The translations under genes were made by a program, and so were the position numbers. The notes under the pieces are model-generated. The model was not told the origin of the DNA and did no database searches. It worked only from the letters and a program-made list of their open reading frames with translations. From Pieris napi (taxonomy: Eukaryota > Arthropoda > Insecta > Lepidoptera > Pieridae): a DNA stretch of 64,000 bases. The stretch spans positions 5,096,501 to 5,160,500 of the forward strand of contig NC_062249.1 in NCBI RefSeq assembly GCF_905475465.1. The letters run 5' to 3'. This document shows, piece after piece, positions 13,701 through 25,700 of this stretch (position 1 is its first letter; each line of letters opens with the position of its first letter).

Positions 13701-16700
13701 AATCCTCATGCATTGTATTTAATTGACCCTTACTTGAAAATAATATTTAAATACATATAAGAATTATTTCTATCATTTATATAACATTATTAATGACAAT
13801 ATAATATGTAAGTCAATGTTTACATAATATACGTTTTATTGTATTTGCAACTTGTGTTATTCGGCAACGCAATCCTTGGAAATGACACTGCGTGATCCGC
13901 TTACATATCACCTTTATGCTTGCTGTATTTGAATAAATGCGTAATAAAGGATTTCGCTCCGTCATTCCGCTACAACATAGTGTTGCCAGGACGTTACAAC
14001 ACAAATAGAGTAATGTAGACTTTTAAATGGACTACTTTCGGTAATCGTTTGTTTAAACCAATACAATTTTCTATAGTCATATTAACCATAAACCAAGGAG
14101 TAGGTATATTATAAGAGTTCTGTAAACAAGGCAAATTACAATAAAAGCGTCCCTTTTGTAGCTTTGCCTTTCTTTGATCAAGGTCGTCCATTATTGCAAA
14201 TTATTCAAAACCAAGCACTTACCACAAGAGAAAGCCGATGGTGCGGTGGCGGCGGCGGGAGGCGGGACGGTCGTCGCGATACCGCACATGGCTCTTTCTG
14301 CGCAAACGCAATATTATCTTAATATTTTTGTTCTTAGAATTAAGTAGTTTTATATATCTACTAGCTGATCCGGCAAACGTCGTTTCGCCATGTATATCAT
14401 TTATAATAAAAAAATAGGGGTTGATCGTAGAGGGGTGAAAGTTAGGGGTTGTATGTATTTTTTAATGCTGTATCATAAAAAAATAGAAATTAAAAATTTT
14501 GTCTAAAAAATAAAAATAAAAATTTAGGGGTGGACTACCCTTAACATCTGGCGGGCTGATTTGTGAATCTAAACCATTCCCAGATCCCCTTGAAGACACA
14601 CAAAAAATTTCATCAAAATTGGTCCAGTCGTTTAGGAGGAGTTCAGTCACATACACACGCACACAAGAAATATATATATTAAGATAAAACAAAATACCTA
14701 TTGTATCAATTTCTTTTATTTTATTGCATACGTTCTATACATATATCGCTCAAGCCTGAGCGAAAACATATTTGAATCTATTATTTCTTCAAAAATTCTA
14801 ACCAAAAATAAGAAAAAACCTCCTCTAGGTGGTCTTCCCATTAAGGCTGATTCACGCTACACCGTGTCTCGACCGGGCCGTGCCACGGCCGGGCCGGGGC
14901 ACGGCCTAACATTAATGATATACTTTTGTATGAAGTAATTCATGCCTGACCGTGGCTCGGCCGTGCCCCGGCCGGGGCACGGCGTTGTAATGTCGGTGGG
15001 TATTGTTTCCCGGCTCCGGCACGGTCCGGCCCCGGCACGTCGTAACATGAACGTAGGCGCCCGGGCACCCGCAGAGCAGTCAACGTCAAATCTTAGTGAG
15101 GTTAAAAAATTTTTTGTTTTTTTTTTTTTTGACAAAAACAGATATAGTCGTCCAAACACGTACGTGCGTACACCCAAACAGCCCGGTGTAACATGAACCA
15201 CTGTCCCGGCCGGCGCACGGTGGCCGTGTCCCGGCCGGGGCCCGGCCCGGTCGCGACACGGTGTACCGTGAATCATCCTTTAAAGGGAAGTTAACTCAAA
15301 GGAACTAAGGGTCTAAGAAGAGTGACGAGTCAAATAATTGTTTAACTAACTAGATAAACGACAAATAAACGCAATTTGGAAAAAATAGATTTAGATCTGC
15401 GATAACTCACCACATGGACGGAAAGTGTCGGTGCAGATTTTCCGAGCGCTGAGCGACGCATGCGCAACAAGTTGTTGCGCTTGCTCGCATCTGTAACAAA
15501 TAATTATTTTTATTAAGTATATTTTGAATTAATAATATCGAATTAGGTTTTAAAACCATATATAGCATTTTGTGTCGATGTAAAAAGTTTAGTCTGACAA
15601 AGGACACTATCATACGTGTCAAGTTACAAGTCGTAAATCAAAATATAAATCGGAACATGATTTGAAGTAGTAAACTATAGGTAAATCTTTTAATGTCAAC
15701 ATTCTACGAGGTAAAATTATGTTACAAACTTTAACTAATGCTTTCTCATTCAAATTGTACTCAATTTGCATTACAAAAGATAGCCAATATTGCTTACTTA
15801 TAATATATGATAATGCAAAACAATTATTCTTGTTTATAACTTCGCAAAAAAAGATTTTTGTTATGAAATATTTTTATCATGTTTGTCAAAATCAAGAACG
15901 ATATTTCGAATGTTTATTATTATTTTTAGTTAAGATAAAAATGCGCGTCAGTGTCACCGCCATAGGATTAAAAACTATATCAAAAACCTTGGCGTACTTT
16001 ATCATTACTTATATAATATGACGTCACTCGTCACACCTCCGCGGCCCGCCTTGCCGTTTATAAATATGCGAAAAACGCAATTTCAATGTGCTGGTTTAGA
16101 AAACTTGCGAGATTTCATTGGAATATTCTTAACTTGATGAATCGGTATTCGTTTAAATTAGTTTATAAGGCTATAGCGTTAAAAGCTTTAAGGTCGTAGC
16201 TAGCTTACGTAAAAGTATCTTTCTTATTTATTTACAATTTGCATTACATAGTTGGTACATATATACATTCAGATAACATACATTAAGGATGCTTATTGCT
16301 AACAAGCGATCGCTTCAGGAAGCGTTCAAGCATTACGTCACGCAATTTTCTCAACGGAGATTCTCAAAAAAAATTACTATAAAATAACTTAGTATATTAA
16401 TAGTAAATCTAAAAAATATTGAAAAGTCTTTCACTCATGCGTCATTCCACTAATAATTATACATAGACATGAATAGAACACAAGACTATGAATAAAAATT
16501 AACTCAACAGTAAGCTGCTGGGTTTACGTGTACCAACTAAACCAGCGGCTGTCCTAGACAAAATTCGAATCTACTCCGATATAAATATGTAAACAGATAT
16601 TTGTTTGATCGGTCGGCAACGCACTTGCCTGCCAGTTAGTGTCCTAGGACGGCGGTATCACTTAACATCCTCTTCTATAAAAAAAGATATGGAATTAACT

Positions 16701-19700
16701 AATTAGTTTAGGACATCTACTGATTGGTGTATTGAGGTATCACCTACAAAATATGAACATAAGCAAGCAAAAAACTGTTTCAAAGCAAAACGTGCAATAA
16801 TAGTCACGTGCATTCCTCGGCGCGGCTCCAAGCATTTGTTTATAATCAATTAATTGCACATACCGGTGCCAAGTGCATTATACCTCTTACCATAGTATAA
16901 GGATAAGCCACGTGACTTTGATAACACAATATTAGCATTTCCATACTTATTTCATCAACAGATATCTACTATATAAAAATAAGTCGGGTTTTCCTTCCTG
17001 ACGCTATAACTCCAGAAAGCACGAACTGATTTCCACGGTTTTGCATTCGTTGGAAAGGTCTTGGGCTCCGTGAGGTTTATAGCAAAGAAAATTCAGGATA
17101 AATTTCAACAGAAAAGCGGGATCACCAAACGAAATGTTACATAAAACGAAGCCATCTCGTGGCGAAACGGAGTTCGCCGAGTTTGCTAGTATGTATATAT
17201 AAGTGAATACTGTTTAGGTACACCAACTAACTATTAGAAGAAATTCAAAATAGAAAACTCATAACACATGTTTAATTAAAGATATGTTCGATTTTGCATT
17301 GACTTATCACTAAAAAGTAGTCAACTTATAATGTTTCTAGATTGATGGACATACATTTCTGGGTGTGGTTCAGTTATTTTTGTCAACTGCAACAGGAATC
17401 TTACACGCCTAAGTGACAAGACTGTTACATTACTACAAGCAGTGGTTTTGAAAGGTAATATTTTACAACTATTGTATAATATGTAGTTACACATTCATAC
17501 ACATTACACTCACTCATTCATTCATATGCACCCACACACTCACACACGAGCGTTACGCGACATGCGTTTTGTTAAAAAAATTAGGTCACAAAAAACCAAC
17601 ACCCTGAAGTTAGCATAGTCAACATTTTAAAAATAAAAAATGTCAATTTCTTTAATTATGTAGTTTTTTTTTTTGAATATTTAAATAAACTTTATTTAAC
17701 TAGAGATAATGCGTTATAATAAAACTATCATATTAAACACCTTTTTTCTATTGTTAGTGTCGTTTTTTCTACAAACGTAGAATAAGGCGAAAGATAAAAT
17801 AAGTATAACTTCTAACGCGTGTACATAAGTACACACACGTGTTTTTTAACTTAAAAGGGTTCTCATATCTGACACATTGCAATGCATCACATTTTTATTT
17901 ATTTTATTTTAGTTTGTGATTTTAATATGTACATTTAAAAAAAGGTATTTCTTATTTACAAAAATACTATGTTTGAGCTGACTTTTAGAACACTTAAGGT
18001 AATGGTACCATTGAGCTGCTGATGGAGCGCCAATGTTGTCGAGGGTTACGTTATTTTAATTTCCAGCTAACAAATTAACCAAAGCAATTGTTGACCAATT
18101 GTTGAGCAACATAGATTATAATAAATCATTCGCACCACACTAAGGGCACGACTCATATGTATCATTATGAGGCGCCACAAAAACACTTCTTTATAAATAG
18201 TACGAGCATCACAACCATGACCTTCAGCAACACTAGCAAACGTTCCTACAGTCGGCGATATAATTTCACAAAAGGTCAGTTTTCACTCAAAGCGATTCAG
18301 TATTTCACACATTTCGCTTTTCAGTATATATGTGAAATAATGAAACAATGATCCAAGTCCAAGATCCATTTGCCTAGATGTATGATCAACTGGCTGAACA
18401 TATTTCAGGCCGCTAGTTAAACGTCGCCGTTTAGTTAAAAGGCTAGGCTGTTAATTGAACGGCTAATTAAGCTAGTTGGCTGCGACATATATATGCTAAT
18501 TTAAATGAAAGTAATGACGGCAGACAGTTGTTTATGTAAACATAATTATTTTTACTAATCGTCGTATCTATTTTAATTATTACACCTATTTAGTACAAAG
18601 ATTATTGTATTATCTCAAAAGCTACCTTTAAAACGAATACCGATAGATTTTTATATAGAAAACTAGAGCAACGCCTCGTAGGTTTATTTTGAATTAAAAA
18701 ACAAATATCTACCTATCGAAAAGAATTCAATCTGTTGAATTTCAGAGGTATGATAATACTTGAAGAACTCGTAAAATCTGTGCTAGACTAGAATGATACT
18801 GATGATGATGCATTTAGGGAGCGTTAAATTAGGTACGATGATTAGTAAAAATCATTATGTTTACATAAACGACCGCGACCGTCTGCCGCGATAACTTTCA
18901 TTTGAATTAGCATATAATCACTAAAAAGCGAAATGTGTCTATTAATACGTAACGCATTTTTTGGAGTCTTTTAAGAAAAAGCTATTTAACGAAAATATAC
19001 CTAGTTAAAGATTAACATTAATATATTTTAGCTTCCAGTGGATAATAGAGACATTCCTTCAGAATGTCTGTAATATTGTGTGACGGTACTACTTTACTAA
19101 TAAGCTGTGCTTTTTTGAAGTTAGAAGCACTTATGATAGTCTGTCAATGATATTAAAACTAACTTTTACTGAGGTTATTTAGAAACATACCTAGTTAACA
19201 TTGAGTTATATGAGAAACAGGTGTCAGTGAATACGCCAAGTGGTAACAAGGGCGTTGGGCTAACTCGATAACAGATTGATGATAATGTCGACAGAGCATA
19301 AAAGATTAAAAAATCTGGTTCAAACGTTGACACGATTTTAAGACGTCAACGACCAAACAACAATATATGCATATACAATTAGGGCTTATGTAATATTTTA
19401 AATCTACCCTCAGTTTAAAAAATATATAAATAAACAAATTTCACAATAAAATGATATGCGTCATCATGTTTTGTTTCTAAGATTGTTAAAATATCACACA
19501 TTAAGCATGATTAAAGAAAAAACTTAAAATACTAGCGGTAGTGTGTCCAACCATATAATATCAGCTTTTAGCTAGGAAGCTGGCAAGCATTTAAGTATAT
19601 GGTTTGCTCTTATTTCGTATTGATAGGAATTAAAGTTCCGATCAATACGACAAAATTTTCTTTATGAATTAAGTTGTTACGTACGTTGCTGCATTATTAA

Positions 19701-22700
19701 GCTACAGGGGTTTAAATCTGAAAAAAAATCGATACTAAATCATTTGCTCGTATCTGCCTCTGGCGTAAATGGTCAATACCATTTAGATAACGAAGAAAAT
19801 CTATAAGGCAGACATCCAGGTCACATCATCCATTGTCACAGAAGATAGATGTAAAAATGTAAAAAAAACGCTTCACTAAATCATTCGCTCGAAGTAATTG
19901 GGTCCATTCGATTTATTAGAACCCCTGAATACAAAAAAAAATTGCAAAAAACCATTACAGTTCGTTGAAGTCCGCGAATCTTAGGAAAAGTATTATGGCT
20001 AATTTATGCAATTATTCGTTGTGACAATTTTTTTTGTTTTTAAATTTTTATTGGCCTGCGATATATGAATTCCGATCCGAAAAAATCCGAGAATAAATAA
20101 CATTCAAAAAACTCCTGCTTTCGGAATATCATACTGCAGGTCTGCCAAGGGTCCATTTTTTTTTTAAATTACAACTTGAAAAGTCACGAGTCCTAAATGT
20201 CTGCCTTTTTGTTTTTTTTTCATTTTGTTAAGGTTTCTAAACATCATCCTTAAATGCAGACACGAGCAAATGATATAGAATAGCTGGTTATTTTTTGACA
20301 TTTTTAAAGGGGTGTGATTGACAACGCAGCGCTACCATGGTGGCAGACGTGATCCTTCATATTAACTATCTATTTAAAAACTCTGCCTCATGAGCAAATC
20401 ATATAGATATTTTACTCGCCAGCTCCCTAGCTATTTCATTTCATACATAGTTTCGCTATTACAGGCACGATGCTATCGAAACTGTTATCAATATAATTGA
20501 ACATCCGCGACATAACACTTTAAAGACAATACATCTTGTACTCTTGTACACTGAACAATGAATTATTTGCCCATTGTATAACGAGAAAACGACATATACC
20601 ACTATCTACAGTCTGCACACGCTCCGATTACCCCACAATTTAAGGCGCTTACATTATGCAACGCAACGCGACTTTCGTGCATGAAGGTGTTAAGTATCTA
20701 TTCTATATTACGGCCGAATTTTTAATGTAATTATTATATAAGGCATCTGTCATAAAATGTGGCCCTTGAAAAACATCCTGCAATATTTAACTGAGAAACC
20801 GACTACAGGGTTTGATGGATATATATTAATTCAGTGGAATATCTTTAACTCGAATGTCAAGGGAAATACAAAAAAAATCGAGTTAACGAGTTTTGACTTA
20901 ACAAGAACTTCGAGATGTAACATATGATTTAACTGTTGAAATTTCGAATTACAGAGGCGCGATTTTCTAAGTGTAGTTTTCGATTGTATGCAATGAATGA
21001 ATACATATGTACAAGATAAAATACAATAGATTAGAAGCCCCGAACCCGAACATTCATTTTGAATTTTATTGCTATTATTTCGGGGAATTCCAAGACGTCA
21101 TTATATTTTAATAACTACGACATACGGAGTCTCCTTCTTTTGTAATTCGAGTTATCTATATATATAAAAAGAAAATGGTGTTCGTTTGAGGCTCTTTCAC
21201 GCTTAAACCACTGATCGTATCGACATGAAACTACCACCATTCGATGCGAATGGCTATGATGGTTTATGGCTATTTATTTATTAAATTCCAACGTTCCTTC
21301 ATTTTTTTATTGCTGTTTTACTTTTATGAAAATTTTTCCCGCTAATAAAAACAAAAGAGGCTTCCTAGAACCGCAAAACGTCAACATCTGTTAAAAACTC
21401 GATTTTCGAAATATTTCAATTTTCTTAGCGGGAAGTTAAAAAGAAGAATAATAAAAATATGAAAAAAAATAAAATAATGAAACATAAAATTTATTTTAAT
21501 TCGTCCAGCAAAGCGGGCGCGAAACGGCTAGTAGAGTATAAATATATATATATTATCAATTACTTCGTAGAGAAATAACATTTTATTCGAGTTCTAAAAA
21601 ATTCGAGATACCGCATATTTAGCAGTTCAGCGTAAGGAATTTTTTTCGACTTACTGAGGATTTCGACTTAACGAGGTTCGAGTTATAGATATTCCACTGT
21701 ACTTTATGTATGCCTTAGAGTAAAATTTATACTAACTATAATAATTAAACATAAACCTTTCGACCCTTTTAGTAGAAAGATATGCGTACTATATAATGTT
21801 ATGAGTATAAAATAGAGCTACAAAACAAAGTTCTATGACCTCGAAGTATATTATCAACGTTATGAATTTATATAATAAGATATACATAATTAAATAAATC
21901 AATAGTTTAATGTAAACATGTAATCAGCTGCTACCCACTTACAGAAATTCTAAAGAGATTTACGTTATGTTATTCATTATGTGTTGCCAATTAACACAAG
22001 GATAACTGAAGCTAATTTTGAATTTAATAACTTCTATTTAAGAAGACTATTTGACATTTTCCATTTTGTTTAATCTGTATAATTGTTATCATTTTGCCCA
22101 TAATTCATTATATATAGTCAGTGCACAGCAATAAGCTGCCGAGTTTTATAAATACTAGTTAGGTAAGGCAACATACATTATCCTTCAAAATTCTCAATGT
22201 CAAGGAAAATCTAGACCCTTCAAACTACATCAAGTCTCATTAAGGCGTACCTCAAGTATGTCAAAACAATTTGTCTGTCGCACTTTACTCACGACCTACG
22301 CAGGGTCATGTCATGACAGATTGTTTGCTCTAATACTCCTTTATATAAAACATTACTTATATAACATTTTTATTAAACAATAATTATTATAGCACAAGGC
22401 TATTTTGAAAGATATAGATTCCTTTCGAAATGAGGCCACAATATACTTCGTGATTAATTTTGTAACGGTAACAGCCCTATCCGAGTCTCAAATCATAGAT
22501 TGCTATGTCAAATGTCAGTGTCAGGTCAATGTACAATGCAGACATAAACTTAGGTCGAATCGTGATCAATGGTAACGTTTCTAGATTTCACATCAATATT
22601 TAGACTGAGTCTTATAGGTCACTACCTAAAGCTCACGTTTAAAGTAACTAGAGTTTTGTTAAATAAAACCTACGATCTCTTTGGCCCCTTAAACTAAACG

Positions 22701-25700
22701 AGTGGACGCGATAGTAGTAACCGAGTTGTGCGGGTAGACCAACAACGAGCCACAAAGTCTGTAGTTATCACAAACAAAAGCACACTCTAAACAGCGCTTA
22801 AAACAATAGGTATTCATTAAAAATATAAGTATATTCTTCGCTGGCTTTTTATCGTTTAATACTTGGTCAAATTCATGGCAAACATATAAATGATATAATA
22901 TAGAAGTCTGATCTAAATCCCACAATCTAAGCAAAAACACTAATTGAAATTAATATAAAACAACACAAACAACAGGAATAAACCTATACGATTGATTTAC
23001 TTCAAACTGTTCTTCTCGAAGTTAAATACATTTTATACAATAACTGCCTGAGTAACAAACATTATACTAAATATGCATTTAAAATCGAGAAAATTTTCAA
23101 AGAATTTGCAATAATATGAATAATGAAATAACTATAATTTACGGGTTTATTAAACGAGAAATAAAAAAAAAAAGTTGCCAAGTTATGAAGCGGTCAAAAT
23201 TCGCAAGCTATAAAACTTAATTACTTTCAGTTTTTATGTAGTGTTAAATTGTTATCAACGCTTCAAAGTAATTAAAATTCGATACAAATAATTAAATGGT
23301 TTTGGGCGTTTAGAATTCGTGGCTCGTGAAGGGCGCGTAGTGCCGAGTCATGGGCGGAACAGCCTTGAACTGGCATGTACCACAATCTAATCATGTGGAA
23401 CCTACTGACCACTTCTTTACTCTCAAAGACAATAAACGTAAAAGCACCTTGACAGGTTTCAAGAAAAAAATCTAAGAAAGAGTGGTGTTAGTTCAATAAT
23501 AACGAGTGGATATGCAAACTATAGTTGACTTAAACGAATACAGAGCATTCAAAAATGTATTTATAATAATAAAAATAATAAAAAAACTTTTTTTATGACA
23601 AAAGGGTTTGTGACAGAATTCATATATCGCTAGTCCCCACACTAGGGAGGTCCTGTGTTGTGGGTAAATTTATAATCTTCAATACGTATATTATACATAC
23701 TACTCAAAACATAGACTAACTTTTATTCCATGACATGTCAAATGTTAACTCATCTCTTTAATACGAAGCCTGTGATACACAAACAGACGGGGCACAGAAA
23801 ACTAGAGTAGTTTCTTATAGAATTAATTACGTTGATTCCGTATAAAGTAAGAGGCTACTTTCATGCCGATATCGTGATTCATAAATCGTATTATTTTATA
23901 TGAACTTCCACAATTTATTCTAATGCCCTTCCCTATCGTCTAGACACTATTGTAAACAAGAATTAAATTAATTAAAACATGTTTATTATTGTTATATCGA
24001 CCGTCGCCTTGCATACAATAACATCGGCATGCGTAAGTGGCGCTTAGCATACTACGAATTACATTTAATTAGACTACTTGTTACCCCTGTATTCGAAATT
24101 AACATTTATTTGACAAACTATTGGAAAAATTACATGGTTCTATTCCTTACAATATTTGCATAAAAATAAATGTAGACTATTCTTTACAATAAAAAATGTG
24201 TTGTTTGTAAAGCTACTAGCCTCCTCCGAATCCTTTCCAGTTTTCAAGAATAGTGACAGAGGTTTCTAAGTATATCTTAATGGGTTCAAGAAAAGCTGTA
24301 TCTGCAAAGCTGCACAATCAATGTATGTAAGTTAAAAGCGCTATAGCGCGATGAAGCGACCATATAATATTATGTATTACAAGATCAATGCTGTAGCTTT
24401 GTAGTTGCGTCGCCTAACCGCTATTAATAAGGAAAAGCAGTAAGGGCTATGGGCTACATCACCAACATTGTAAGAAAAATGAAAGCATAATCCGAATTCT
24501 TATATTCCCACTGAAACTCTTTAAAGAAACAGCTGAGATAGTCGAAATATTATATAATTGAAAGCTTCGCGTACATCGAAAGCCTTGAAAAATAATTGCG
24601 AACCTGGGTTCTTAACCATTGTTCCAAATCATTTGTTACGCGAGACGATCAGTACAGCGCATCAATTGATGATATAATTTTATATTAAACCTTAAACTAA
24701 ATAATCTTTAAATTTTAACTACACTTAATGCTCGAATAATCCTTTATATTGTTAATAGAATTGTTTTACAAATTTTATTAACCAATCTTGAAATGTATGA
24801 CCTCCTTGACAGCTGACGATTAGATAACAGGAATAAGTGATACACAAACAAACGTTGACGTGTGATAATATCTATTGATTATTTAGTAGGGTCAATTCTA
24901 TTTCATGTTTAAAAAACCGGTACAGATGCTATTGTAAGATTATTTCGTGACGGCTGTGTGGAAACCAAAATACATTCGAAACAGATGTCAATATGGGTAA
25001 TACTTACATTAAAAATGGATAAAACAGGAGGAGTTAGTAGTTGTGTAGTTTTCATAGAATTTATTTATTTAAGCATGCAAAATCTTTTTTATTTTACACT
25101 TTGCATGTTCAATTATATGATAAAAATTTAATTCACTAAATTATACTGTATATTATAGGTCTTTGATAGCAATATTAAACCAAACCAGTAAGTCTGCAAG
25201 TTTTCAATACTATGGTATTAAAAATTCACATCTTGATAACACCTTTCCACTATGAATCACTTAGGTAGGATTACTTCATAATGATATCATATATCAATAT
25301 TTATAAGTACATAAGATATAGAAATATAGACAAGTGCAATTTATGTGCAGTGGTTATAAGAAATATGACTAATATTAAATAAAAATGACATGTGTTTTAA
25401 AAGTTATTTCACATGGGGCTAGTTTTCTTTTTATCTGAATAATTGTAGACTAACTTTTAGTTTAGCATAAGAAATGTCTAGGTAGTAAAGTTAAAATAAA
25501 CTATTGTAGATCCTAAGTGAAAACCCAATACATATATTAAAAATGATTTAAGATTATTTAGACACTGTAGAATAATACCAATTTATGGACAAGTATATTG
25601 TTCTGTGTTTTCCCTAAAATCTTTTTTTGTTCCTGTGTTTTTTTATGTTTCTATTAACTCATTTGTTTGTAAGGAATTTTGGAACCACTGGTGTATCCCT

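Noticed and set aside
14857..15276. 139-codon minus-strand and 84-codon plus-strand open frames
   Set aside because: They lie in the GC-rich inverted-repeat MITE. Open frames on both strands there follow from composition and the frames lack any domain.
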